Shown here: one piece after another, positions 34,551 through 42,538 of the stretch
How the letters are laid out: every line of letters starts with the position of its first letter
Numbering within the stretch: position 1 is the first letter of the stretch
Assembly (NCBI RefSeq): GCF_018138145.1
Contig: NZ_CP073104.1
Coordinates: forward strand, 5,709,001 to 5,773,000
Source: Pseudomonas sp. SCA2728.1_7
GTDB lineage: Bacteria; Pseudomonadota; Gammaproteobacteria; Pseudomonadales; Pseudomonadaceae
Reading direction: 5' to 3'
Length of the DNA stretch: 64,000 nucleotides
Translations under genes and position numbers: made by a program
The notes under the pieces: model-generated
Told to the model about the DNA's origin: nothing
The model's input: the letters and a program-made list of their open reading frames with translations, nothing else
The model's database searches: none

Positions 34551-35747
34551 ATGCTCAAGGGACTGATGCGCCTGGCAACCTGCGCCGCTGTGCTGTTCTC
34601 GCTGCTATCCTTCGCGCACGCCGAAGATAACCGGATGGTGTTCACCGGCACGTTGGGCAAAATGCCGATCGTCTTCGAAGTCGATATTAGTGACCCGGGG
34701 CAAGTCACCGGTCGCTACTTTTATGAGAAATTTCACCGCGATCTAGAGCTTAACGGCACCTATCAAAATGACATCTTGCTGCTCACAGAGGGCAGCAATC
34801 GTATGGACCCGGAAAAGCCATTACCGACCCTCAAACTGCAACAGATTGATGGCGGCTGGAAGGGCGAATGGCAAAACCCGAAGGGCAAAAAGTTGCCCGT
34901 ACTCGTCACTGATACGCCTCTTCCCGAAGTGCCGGCGAATGCATTGCCCTACATCGCCAAGTTGCCCAAGAGCGAGCCCTACGAATATCTACGGCTTCAG
35001 GGACTGAGACTCAAACCCGGTAAAAAGCAGGACTTCATGGGCTACTCCCTGCAATGGTGGGAAGAGCCTGATACCAAGATGTCCATGTTCAGCATCGAAT
35101 CCGGGATGCCAAAAGAAGATCTGCAACGGGTTAACCAGCAGTTGCTCGGGCGCTTGTGGGACGAGGCCATCAGTTACTACGGTTGCCAGTTGCGAGGTCG
35201 CGGTTACGCCGAATTCCTGCAGGACGTCACCCCGACATTTATCTCGCCCAGCGTCATCAGCCTGAACATCTCCACCAGCTACGACTGCGGCGGTGCGCAC
35301 CCGGACTTCGGCGATTCACCACTTAACATCGATGTGAAAACCGGCCATCCGTTGTCGCTCGAAGACGTGCTCTGGGTGGGCGAGGGTCAGCCAATCCTTC
35401 ACGCTGATCGTTACCGAGGCGGTGACCAGCCATTGACCGAGGCCGAAGACGCAGCGCGCTCAAAGTACCAACGCGAAATCTTCAAGCCGTGGCTAATAAA
35501 GCAGCTCACCGCACTGTACCCGGATGAAATGAAGAAACCGGCAGGCGGAGATGAAGACAGTTGCGACTTCACCAATGAAGACAACTGGAGCTATTCCAAC
35601 TGGCACTTCACCGAAAAAGGTTTGTACATCGGAGCGTACTTCGCCCGCATAGAACGAGCCTGCGATTCACCCGACTGGTCGATCCTGCCGTACTCCCTCG
35701 TCAAACAACACCCCGGCGCCGTCAAACTGCAACTGCCCCAGGGCTAA
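34551..35747 (+). CDS. Secreted DUF3298-like protein (tandem paralogue 2)
   Basis: This exported protein of 398 residues is clearly homologous along its length to the gene before it. Shared segments include FTGTLGK, the YEYLRLQG core, LQWWEEPDTKMS, the Asn-Gln-Gln-Leu helix (VNQQLLGRLW), the YDCGGAHPDFGDSPLNIDVKTG box and the final LPYSLVKQHPGAVKLQLP. The signal peptide ends near AHA, about residue 22. It was probably formed by local duplication, together with its promoter. The function is unknown; the cysteines (DCGG, SCDF, ERACDSP) suggest disulfides in the periplasm. Confidence 0.75.
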   Translation: MLKGLMRLATCAAVLFSLLSFAHAEDNRMVFTGTLGKMPIVFEVDISDPGQVTGRYFYEKFHRDLELNGTYQNDILLLTEGSNRMDPEKPLPTLKLQQIDGGWKGEWQNPKGKKLPVLVTDTPLPEVPANALPYIAKLPKSEPYEYLRLQGLRLKPGKKQDFMGYSLQWWEEPDTKMSMFSIESGMPKEDLQRVNQQLLGRLWDEAISYYGCQLRGRGYAEFLQDVTPTFISPSVISLNISTSYDCGGAHPDFGDSPLNIDVKTGHPLSLEDVLWVGEGQPILHADRYRGGDQPLTEAEDAARSKYQREIFKPWLIKQLTALYPDEMKKPAGGDEDSCDFTNEDNWSYSNWHFTEKGLYIGAYFARIERACDSPDWSILPYSLVKQHPGAVKLQLPQG

Positions 35748-35750
35748 CCG

Positions 35751-36737
35751 TCACTCCAGGCCCGGCGCTTCACGAATAATGAAGTGGTCCAGGTTCTCGA
35801 TATTGGCATTGAAGACCTCGAAAGGCTTTTCGGGGTTCTTCTTGCCGGGCACCTGCCTCAACTCCGGCGTCACCCCATAGAAGAAACAGAACAACGCCTT
35901 GTCGCTATCCGCCGCGTGCTTGATCTCTTCCAGAAACGCCTTGCGCTTGCGGTAGTTGTCGATCAGCTTCTTGTTCAGATAAACACTGACCGGATACGGC
36001 TTCTTCTTACTGTCCTCGGGCTTCTTGAACCAGACCTTGTCCTCGAAATCGATACGAAAACTGGCACTGTGGAAGTCCTCGATCTTCTTGATCCGCCCCC
36101 AGTAAATCAGCCCCTTGTTGTCCGTCAGATACTCGATCTTCTTGAAGAACGAACTGTACGGCGCCGTATGCTCACCGACCTTCAACGGCATACGCTTAAG
36201 CAACTCCTTGTCCGCGAAGTTGGAAACAAAACACTCCACTGGATGCGCAAACACACTGGTCTTATCCGGCGCCGACTCACGACTCGCCGACTCTTTACCA
36301 CTGTCCGCCGCCACCCGCACCGGATCATCGCGCAACACATCCACCGCCCCCGCTGGCGCGACAGGCTTGCGCACATACTCACGCCGCGTCAGCAACAACT
36401 CTGACGGGAAGTGCTCCTCTCGCCCGTCATCCACCTCGCCATCCGCCGTCTCAACGCCAGATGCTGAAGCCTTCAAACTCACATACGGACAACCCGCCAC
36501 ATGTTGCGTAGTGGGCAGATTCTTGAAGTGCGGCGTGCGCACGTAATTCACGTTCTTGGCGTTGAACGTACCCAACTCGTTGGACGCCTCGAACGCCGAA
36601 CGACAGGCATCGTTGGGGCACTGGAAGTGTTCCTTCGCAGAGTCAAACGCCACCGTCTCATCGAAATTGAGATCGCGAACGTCATAGATCGACAACTTGT
36701 CGTCGAGGCTGAGGCAGTAGGCGAGATCGAATTTCAT
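35751..36737 (-). CDS. Unrecognised protein with a possible zinc site (accessory region)
   Basis: This 328-residue protein is not placed in a known family. The first 85 residues hold Cys40, Cys45, His70, His79 and Cys83 in an order (CPNDAC, then TPHFKN, then HVAGCPY) that could bind one zinc and recalls the zinc fingers of CoiA-like proteins. Residues 100-170 are charged and look disordered. The C-terminal half (from SNFADKELLKRMPLK) is rich in Lys and Phe, with a mixed alpha/beta look. There is no signal peptide. It lies behind the HNH gene on the same strand, and its 3' end is only 3 bp from the convergent paralogue's stop. The start is at 36737, since the upstream extension is Pro-rich. 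Confidence 0.65.
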   Translation of the reverse strand: MKFDLAYCLSLDDKLSIYDVRDLNFDETVAFDSAKEHFQCPNDACRSAFEASNELGTFNAKNVNYVRTPHFKNLPTTQHVAGCPYVSLKASASGVETADGEVDDGREEHFPSELLLTRREYVRKPVAPAGAVDVLRDDPVRVAADSGKESASRESAPDKTSVFAHPVECFVSNFADKELLKRMPLKVGEHTAPYSSFFKKIEYLTDNKGLIYWGRIKKIEDFHSASFRIDFEDKVWFKKPEDSKKKPYPVSVYLNKKLIDNYRKRKAFLEEIKHAADSDKALFCFFYGVTPELRQVPGKKNPEKPFEVFNANIENLDHFIIREAPGLE

Positions 36738-36825
36738 GGTGGGGCTCGGATCCTTGAGTGGGGGTGGGGTATTAATAGCGGGAGGCGGGGTAGGTTGCAC
36801 TGATTGTTTTCAGGATGATGCGGAA

Positions 36826-36856
36826 TCTGTGGGAGTCAGCCTGCTGGGGATTGGTG
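36826..36856. repeat. Single degenerate REP unit
   Basis: CTGTGGGAGTCAGCCTGCTG is a decayed single unit lying between the unrecognised gene and the HNH gene. Confidence 0.55.
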
Positions 36857-36921
36857 GCATCAACTCAATATCGAATCCAGACACCCACTCAGCAGCAAAA
36901 ACTCCCGCTAGTCACAGAGTT

Positions 36922-37638
36922 TTATTCCTCTGGAATCAGCCTTTTCACCCTTTTATAAAGCGAAGCTGTAAACGCCACGCGATCATTCGAATGGTGACAA
37001 CGACGATGGCAATTCGGACAAAGTGCTACAGCGTTCGAGACTTGATCCGAACCCTTATCTGCAAGTGGTTTGACATGGTGGACTTCTAGAAATGGCAGAT
37101 CATGCATTTGAAACGGAGCCGGGTCGCCACAGCCTTCGCAATGCCCCTCAGCTTCATTTCGAACCCAGGCTCTAACCTCGGGGTCGCGTACGTAAACCGT
37201 GCGAGTACTCGACGCTTTCTTTGGTTTCTTTATGCCTTTCGGCGGCTCTTTTATGTGCTTCTTCTGAATTGCAGCAGCGCGACGCTCTAGTGTTTCTTCG
37301 TCGGCTGTCGGAATAGCAGGGTCGCCCGGCTGGAATCCGCGATTTGTGAGAGCTGTTCGAATTAACTGTTCGACATTCGAACCAACGTTTTTCGCCGGTT
37401 TGTAACCCTTAATGGGTTTCCGATCCATCGTCATCAGGACTTTGGAAATGTTCTGCATTCGGAATTCGACAGAGCCTTTTGTACGAGTCGACAAGGCTGA
37501 TGCGCGTAATTCGCGATTCTCATGTGCCTTGTTGAATTTGTGACCCGCGAGCTCTAAATCAAGCATTCTGAGATAGGTGTCAACCGCTGCCTCAATTTCA
37601 GCAACAGTCCAGTCAGTGTCTTTTTTCTTGTCGCTCAT
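36922..37638 (-). CDS. HNH endonuclease with McrA-like N-terminal domain
   Basis: This predicted nuclease has 238 residues. The C-terminal HNH domain (about residues 165-220) has CEGC, then VHHVKPLADKGSDQVSNAVAL, then CPNCHR, giving the beta-beta-metal histidines and the structural zinc cysteines. The N-terminal 90 residues (WTVAEIEAAVDTYLRMLDLEL, then EFRMQNISKVL, then GYKPAKNVGSNVEQ) look like the head domain of ScoMcrA-type type IV restriction enzymes, which cut modified DNA. There is no normal ribosome site; a strong hairpin touches the start codon. It is followed by the unrecognised zinc-site gene. Confidence 0.85.
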   Translation of the reverse strand: MSDKKKDTDWTVAEIEAAVDTYLRMLDLELAGHKFNKAHENRELRASALSTRTKGSVEFRMQNISKVLMTMDRKPIKGYKPAKNVGSNVEQLIRTALTNRGFQPGDPAIPTADEETLERRAAAIQKKHIKEPPKGIKKPKKASSTRTVYVRDPEVRAWVRNEAEGHCEGCGDPAPFQMHDLPFLEVHHVKPLADKGSDQVSNAVALCPNCHRRCHHSNDRVAFTASLYKRVKRLIPEE

Positions 37639-37645
37639 AAAATCG

Positions 37646-37739
37646 CCGAGGGTTGAAAACCCTCGGACGATACTGAGTGGCCATCACGGCTGTCTAGGAA
37701 AATTCCTACAGTAAATAGCGACGGATCTCTCGAGATCCG
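37646..37739. promoter_or_regulatory. Three palindromes upstream of the HNH gene
   Basis: CCGAGGGTT-GAA-AACCCTCGG (37646-37666) ends 8 bases before the HNH start codon and occupies the place of the ribosome site. TAGGAAAATTCCTA (37695-37708) and CGGATCTCTCGAGATCCG (37722-37739) follow upstream. They may be operators or RNA hairpins that limit nuclease synthesis. Confidence 0.65.
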
Positions 37740-37751
37740 ACAACCACATCG

Positions 37752-38285
37752 CTAACCCATCGAATGCTTCGAAGACTGAAACACTTGCACAACCCTCCGC
37801 CACCAAGGAACCGCTGCCGTAGCCCGCCGTTGGGACTGATCGTTCAACAGGTAGGGCATATCCCGAAGCCTAATCCAGTTCTCATCCTGCCAATGCAGCA
37901 GGCTCAGCGACATTTCGGGCCAGTTCAGCAAACTCAACATCGGCTGATCTGTATTTACCGAGCGTTCCGCATCGCGCAACGTCGGCACAACCAGATGAGT
38001 AAGCCACTCACGCAACAACCGATTTTCCGGGACATAGTGATACACAAGTAGCGCATATACGCCGGACTCGCTGAGCATCAACAGCTTTTCAGGCTGCCGG
38101 TAATAATCAATCCACAAAAAACGATGTTGATCTTTGTCCAGCTTGGCGACCATGCGATCACTGAGATGGACGCCCATCAAGCGACCGATGTCGCGGGCGC
38201 TGAACCATGGTTCGTTTTCGAGAAGGAGGCCGTGCAGATGAAGGCTATGGCGGGTAAATACTGTGGGAGTGTGTGCGTCAGGCAT
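37752..38285 (-). CDS. BRO-N domain protein (phage-antirepressor-like)
   Basis: This protein of 177 residues has a BRO N-terminal domain, the DNA-binding module of viral BRO proteins and phage antirepressors. It reads LLLENEPWFSARDIGRLMGVHLSDRMVAKLD and then MLSESGVYALLVYHYVPENRLLREWLTHLVVPTLR. The C-terminal part is a short unrecognised tail, not the usual antirepressor domain. The ATG at 38285 is chosen over one 17 codons upstream. It is the first of three minus-strand genes running to 35751, and its origin is probably viral. Confidence 0.82.
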   Translation of the reverse strand: MPDAHTPTVFTRHSLHLHGLLLENEPWFSARDIGRLMGVHLSDRMVAKLDKDQHRFLWIDYYRQPEKLLMLSESGVYALLVYHYVPENRLLREWLTHLVVPTLRDAERSVNTDQPMLSLLNWPEMSLSLLHWQDENWIRLRDMPYLLNDQSQRRATAAVPWWRRVVQVFQSSKHSMG

Positions 38286-38415
38286 GATCAGCCTCCCGAA
38301 TAGGAAGCATAATTTCAGCGGTAAAGCTGTAGGCAATTTCCTTCATACAGAAGGGAAAATACGTAGGCATATCCATTACCTCTACTTGATAGCTTTCTTA
38401 GGGCTAAGGCGCCGG

Positions 38416-38445
38416 GAGTTAAGAAACCCCAAGTAGAAGGCCGGA
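38416..38445. repeat. Imperfect inverted repeat, left arm (around the IS)
   Basis: TTAAGAAACCCCAAGTAG followed by AAGGCCGGAC is matched in reverse complement at 39866-39894 on the other side of the insertion sequence. Before the IS arrived, the arms were about 110 bp apart. Confidence 0.5.
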
Positions 38446-38551
38446 CATATTCCCCTTACGGGTCTTGTATTAGCCCACTCCCGACATAGCAGAGGTGTTT
38501 TACGCCCACGAGGAATCCATATGTCTAGTCCTGAAATAGGTTTACACCTAT

Positions 38552-39355
38552 TCACCCTAACGCCCGATGCACCGCATCGGGCGTTTTGTATTTTAAGGAA
38601 AGGTGCGGCCGCTCTTGGTTGTAGATCGTAATAGCCTCCCGCACCATCTGTTCAGCCTGTTCTAGATTTTCTGGCCTGTAGAGCAGCAGCTCTGTTTTCA
38701 GAATGCCGTTAACCCGCTCTGCGAGAGCGTTTTGGTAGCAATCGTAGCCATCGGTCATTGAGCAAGTGACGTCATGTTTGGCGTGCAGCTTCTGGTAAAG
38801 ATCAGAGCAGTACTGTGCGCCTCGATCCGAGTGATGCACCAGTCGTTGCTTTGTTCGGCGCTCTTTTAGCGCCTTTCGGAAGGCTTGAGCCACGGATTTG
38901 GCGTGCAGGCTGTCATGTACGTGAAAGCCGACAATTTTTCTCGAGTAAGCATCTGTCACCAAACTCAAGTAAACAGATCCTTCTCGTGTGGGGATGTAGG
39001 TGATATCTGCTACCCAGACTTGTTCTGGGCCGGTCGCAATCACTTGATGCGGGCCAGGTTTCAGGAGGTTGGGATGGCAGCGAAAACGATGATGGCTGTC
39101 AGTCGTCTTGTGATAGGCCCGTTTTCTACGTACCAGTTGTCGATGATCGCGCAAAACATCGAATAGACGATCCCTTCCAACATGCAGTTCTTGTCTCTCG
39201 CGTTTGGCATGCATCATCGAATGTAACTTACGAGTACCGATGCAGGGCTGACGTAAGCGGATCTCATGCACAAACTTGATGAGCTTCTGGTCTTGCTCAA
39301 GCCTGGATCGGTAAGCCCGATCTCGCTTGTAATAGGCTTGGCGACTTATTCCCAT
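38552..39355 (-). CDS. IS3-family transposase, OrfB (DDE catalytic part)
   Basis: This is the integrase-fold part of the transposase, 267 residues from the first ATG. The frame is open back to about 39420, because it is made by -1 frameshifting from orfA. The catalytic acids lie in WVADITYIPT, HHSDRGAQYCS and NALAERVNGILK (the DDE triad with 35-residue D-E spacing typical of IS3). An N-terminal HTH-like segment (MGISRQAYYKRDRAYR) precedes it. It is intact, so the element may still move. Confidence 0.93.
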   Translation of the reverse strand: MGISRQAYYKRDRAYRSRLEQDQKLIKFVHEIRLRQPCIGTRKLHSMMHAKRERQELHVGRDRLFDVLRDHRQLVRRKRAYHKTTDSHHRFRCHPNLLKPGPHQVIATGPEQVWVADITYIPTREGSVYLSLVTDAYSRKIVGFHVHDSLHAKSVAQAFRKALKERRTKQRLVHHSDRGAQYCSDLYQKLHAKHDVTCSMTDGYDCYQNALAERVNGILKTELLLYRPENLEQAEQMVREAITIYNQERPHLSLKYKTPDAVHRALG

Positions 39356-39378
39356 AAACTGGCAAGCCCTGCTGACAC

Positions 39379-39774
39379 TCAGGGTTTGGGTTTGCGCAAC
39401 GACTTGCCTGGCCGCTTTTTTACAACGGATACGCCATAGTCATTCTTCAGAACATCGACCACGTCTTCAAAAAATTTGGCTTTCTGATTGGCCAGCGCCA
39501 ATTGTTCTTCAAGCTCTTTGATTCTCTGCTCAGGCGTCAGCGGCAAAGTTGGCTCGTCCATCGGTCGAGTCCTCTGAGAGCGAATGGAGGCGCCTTGGCT
39601 CCAATCCTGCCGACCATGCTTGCGTAACCAAACCAGAACCGTCGACCGGCCTTGAATCCCATAGCGCCGTTGAGCCTCTTTATAACTCAACTCGCCTTTT
39701 TCGACCTGATCGACAACCGACAATTTAAAAGTCAGTGTGTAATCGCGCTGACTCCGCTTTTCGCCCGTCTCCAT
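39379..39774 (-). CDS. IS3-family transposase, OrfA
   Basis: This is the DNA-binding partner of the transposase, with 131 residues. A helix-turn-helix (LSVVDQVEKGELSYKEAQRRYGIQGRSTVLVWLRKHG, about residues 16-52) is followed by a leucine-zipper-like coiled coil (EQRIKELEEQLALANQKAKF). On the minus strand a slippery A AAA AAG (complement of 39415-39421) lies near the 3' end. A -1 shift there joins it to the OrfB frame, and the fused reading runs VVKKAARQVVAQTQTLSVSR and on into OrfB. Confidence 0.93.
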   Translation of the reverse strand: METGEKRSQRDYTLTFKLSVVDQVEKGELSYKEAQRRYGIQGRSTVLVWLRKHGRQDWSQGASIRSQRTRPMDEPTLPLTPEQRIKELEEQLALANQKAKFFEDVVDVLKNDYGVSVVKKRPGKSLRKPKP

Positions 39775-39865
39775 TGCACCCTCCTGATAAGAAGCCAGAA
39801 GGTGTAAACCTTATTTAGGACGAGGCAATAGGCAGAAAAAAGCCGCATCTTTCGGGAGCGGTCAG

Positions 39866-39894
39866 GCCGCTACTTGAGGCGTTTCTTAGGCGCC
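39866..39894. repeat. Imperfect inverted repeat, right arm (around the IS)
   Basis: GTCAGGCCGCTACTTGAGGC followed by GTTTCTTAG is the inverted counterpart of 38416-38445. It lies between the IS and the AAA_13 gene. Confidence 0.5.
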
Positions 39895-40070
39895 GGGTCA
39901 TTGAGCTTATTTGCTTCGCGAGAGGCAGTCAAGTGGAAGGCTTACGCCGAAATAATAATTGTAAAAAAAGTTGAAATTTATACGCTTCAGCTATGCTCAT
40001 TAATCATTTTCTATGTGGTTTGCTTGTGTTGGTTGCAGTTATGTCTGTCAGAACTATCAGGGAGTAGGAA

Positions 40071-42446
40071 ATGTTTAAGAAAATAAAAAGAATTAAGAAT
40101 GTAGCGGTTTATTCAGATTTTGATTGGGATGCTTCAGTAAGGGAGTCGGGTGGGCGGATAAGTGAGTTCAAAGGAATAAACATAATCTATGGGAGGAATT
40201 ACTCTGGGAAGACAACTCTTTCAAGGATTTTTAGATCCTTGGAGACTGGGTTTATCTCTGATAAATATATATCGCCAAAGTTTGAGTTTGAGTTGAGTGC
40301 TGGCGGGGTGGTTAATCAGGATCAGATTCCTTTGAAGCAACATAAGGTGAGAGTGTTTAATGAGGATTTCGTTAGGGAGAATTTAAAGTTTATAAGTAAT
40401 GCTGATGAGAGTATTAAATCTTTCGCCATACTAGGTGAGGATAATAATCGCTTGGAAGAAGAAATTAAGCTTAAGGAGGAGGCTCTTGGTTCGGAAGAGG
40501 ACGGGGTGGGGAAGCTAGGAGTAGAGAAAGAGAAGAAACTCGCGCTCGGTGTTGCTCGTAAAAACGCTCAAGACGCTCAAGATTCTCTGGACTCAAAGAT
40601 TTCGGATAAAGCTAATAATAAAAACACCGGAATAAAACATAATAAGATTTACGGAGAAGCAACCTATAACGCGCCGAAGCTCCTAAAAGATGTAGAAACT
40701 GTTTTGGATGACGGATTTGAGTGCGTGAGTGACGATGAGTCGTTGAATTTAGAAGCCCTGCTTAAAGAAGAGGTTAAGGCGGAAATAGATAGATTTTATT
40801 TTTTTGAACCGTCTTTCGATAAGTTATCCAGTAGAGCAAAGGATCTTGTTGAGAAGAAGATCTCGGTAACTCAGCCTCTTATTGAGTTGTTGGAAGACAA
40901 CCTGTTAGAAGATTGGGTGCGAAAGGGGCGCGCTCTTCATGAGCATAAGCGAGATGATTGCGGATTTTGTGGGGGCGCTTTACCTAGTGGGTTGTGGAGT
41001 AAGTTGGATCTCCATTTTAATAAAGAATCGGAAGAGCTTAGGATTAGTATTTCGAGTCTTTTGTTTGATTTGCAAAATGAAATAAAAAGAGCTGCGGATG
41101 TACCTAAGATAGATGTATCTTCCTTTTACGCGTCCTTTCGCGTCGAGGTATTGAGTGCTGAGGTTGAGCTTAATTCTACTTTAAATAATTATCGAAAATC
41201 TTTAGAAAAATTGGGTGCGGCTTTGGACGCCAGGCTTGCTGATATTTTTCATCCGAAAGTGTATTTTGATGTGGAAGATTATAGTGAGGTTGTGGTAGCT
41301 ATTGGTGAGGATTTGAATGGTGTTGTGAGTAAGTCTAATGAGTTTACCAAAACGCTTGCTACTGAAAAGAATAAGGCTCAAAAGTGTTTGCGGTTAAGAG
41401 ATGTATTTCGGTTTGTTATGGACATAAATTTAGGGGGTGAAAAAGCAAAAATCATCGCTTTGAATACTTGTTCAGATGATGCAGAGCGCGAGTGGAGAGA
41501 ATCGAAATTAGAGGTTGACGTGCTCGTTCGCGAACTTGATAAGTTAAAGGCGCAACTAAAAGATGAAAGCAAAGGGGCTGATCGAGTTAATGTTTATTTG
41601 AACGATTTTTTTGGTCATAAAGCTTTGTCTCTTAAGTCAGAAGAGGTCGAAACGGGCTACAAATTCGAGGTCGTAAGAAACGGGGTTAAGGCTCACCATC
41701 TCAGTGAGGGAGAGTGTAGTTTAATCGCATTTTGTTATTTTATGGCGAAGCTTCATGATGTTGAAACTAAAGGGCATAAGCCAGTCATATATATTGATGA
41801 TCCCATCTCAAGTCTCGATAGTAATCATATATTTTTTATATTTGGCCTGATTAATAGCGAAATCGTGAGGTCGGGTGAGTTTGGTCAGCTATTCGTGTCT
41901 ACTCACAATTTAGATTTTTTGAAATATCTTAAACGGCTTATTCCCAAGGATGTTTCGGGAAAGGCTGAGGAGAGAAGGTATTTCATAATCGAGACTTCTG
42001 GTGATGTAAGCTCGATTAAGTTAATGCCTGGGTATTTGAAATCGTATGTGACTGAGTTTAATTATCTGTTTCATCAAATATTCAAGTGTGCTAATGCGGG
42101 CGATGCGCCTGCGGAGAGTGAGCATGATTGCTATTATAATTACGGTAATAATGCGCGAAAATTTTTAGAGGCTTTTCTTTATTATAAATACCCTAATGCG
42201 GATGAAAAAGATTCGACAAAGTTGGAGAGGTTTTTTGGTGATGATAGTCGTTCTTCATTGCTTACAGAACGTATCCATAACGAGTATTCTCATCTGGCAG
42301 GTGTGTTCGAACGAAGTATCAGTCCTGTTGATGTTCCGGAGATGAAGAGGTCTGCGCAATTTATTCTGAACAAGATGAAAGAAAAGGATGCCGATCAGTA
42401 TTCAGCTTTTATGGAAAGTATAGGTAATCCAGTTGTGACTTTTTAG
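40071..42446 (+). CDS. AAA_13 ATPase with C-terminal HEPN-like nuclease pattern (RloC/PrrC-like)
   Basis: This 791-residue protein is built like the RloC/PrrC anticodon-nuclease family. Walker A is GRNYSGKTT (41-49), a long coiled-coil-rich insert holds CGFC (Cys297, Cys300) resembling a zinc hook, and the ABC signature is LSEGE (544-548). Walker B is VIYIDDPISSLD (572-583) and the H-loop STHN (610-613). The C-terminus shows Arg696-x3-Glu700 (ARKFLEAF) and RIHNEYSH (Arg734, His741), fitting both a HEPN Rx4-6H and the PrrC-type R/E/H triad. In that family the ATPase senses phage attack and the nuclease cuts tRNA anticodon loops. GGGAG precedes the ATG. The gene is visibly AT-rich, unlike its neighbours, and is probably acquired. 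No restriction-modification genes adjoin it. Confidence 0.75.
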   Translation: MFKKIKRIKNVAVYSDFDWDASVRESGGRISEFKGINIIYGRNYSGKTTLSRIFRSLETGFISDKYISPKFEFELSAGGVVNQDQIPLKQHKVRVFNEDFVRENLKFISNADESIKSFAILGEDNNRLEEEIKLKEEALGSEEDGVGKLGVEKEKKLALGVARKNAQDAQDSLDSKISDKANNKNTGIKHNKIYGEATYNAPKLLKDVETVLDDGFECVSDDESLNLEALLKEEVKAEIDRFYFFEPSFDKLSSRAKDLVEKKISVTQPLIELLEDNLLEDWVRKGRALHEHKRDDCGFCGGALPSGLWSKLDLHFNKESEELRISISSLLFDLQNEIKRAADVPKIDVSSFYASFRVEVLSAEVELNSTLNNYRKSLEKLGAALDARLADIFHPKVYFDVEDYSEVVVAIGEDLNGVVSKSNEFTKTLATEKNKAQKCLRLRDVFRFVMDINLGGEKAKIIALNTCSDDAEREWRESKLEVDVLVRELDKLKAQLKDESKGADRVNVYLNDFFGHKALSLKSEEVETGYKFEVVRNGVKAHHLSEGECSLIAFCYFMAKLHDVETKGHKPVIYIDDPISSLDSNHIFFIFGLINSEIVRSGEFGQLFVSTHNLDFLKYLKRLIPKDVSGKAEERRYFIIETSGDVSSIKLMPGYLKSYVTEFNYLFHQIFKCANAGDAPAESEHDCYYNYGNNARKFLEAFLYYKYPNADEKDSTKLERFFGDDSRSSLLTERIHNEYSHLAGVFERSISPVDVPEMKRSAQFILNKMKEKDADQYSAFMESIGNPVVTF

Positions 42447-42479
42447 AAGTGTTTTATATATGGCTAAGCGTGTTATATA

Positions 42480-42506
42480 AAAAAGCCCTGAAGTTCAGGG
42501 CTTTTT
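42480..42506. terminator. Bidirectional terminator between the ATPase gene and nrdB
   Basis: AAAAGCCCTGAA and TTCAGGGCTTTT form a stem with A and T runs on both sides, so it can end both convergent transcripts. It is 34 bp after the ATPase stop and 33 bp beyond the nrdB stop. Confidence 0.9.
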
Positions 42507-42538
42507 ATTTTTCATTAGGAGTGTTGCCTTCGCTAATT

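Larger units (their letters stand above)
38522..39827 (-). mobile_element. Complete IS3-family insertion sequence (1306 bp)
   Basis: The ends are exact. TGTCTAGTCCTGAAATAGG plus TTTACACCT (38522-38549) is inverted as AGGTGTAAACC plus TTATTTAGGACGAGGCA (39800-39827), with TG...CA tips. A 3-bp target duplication, ATA, flanks the element (38519-38521 and 39828-39830). It carries orfA and orfB with an A6G slippery site. It inserted between the BRO-N and ATPase genes. Confidence 0.95.

Noticed and set aside
39874..40086. A 70-codon frame before the AAA_13 gene
   Set aside because: It overlaps the ATPase start, has no ribosome site and includes the inverted-repeat arm.
36922..42446. Septu (PtuA ATPase plus PtuB HNH) as an explanation of the ATPase and HNH genes
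   Set aside because: The genes are on opposite strands, 2.4 kb apart with an IS between them, and the ATPase carries its own nuclease-like C-terminus. Septu genes are adjacent and co-oriented.
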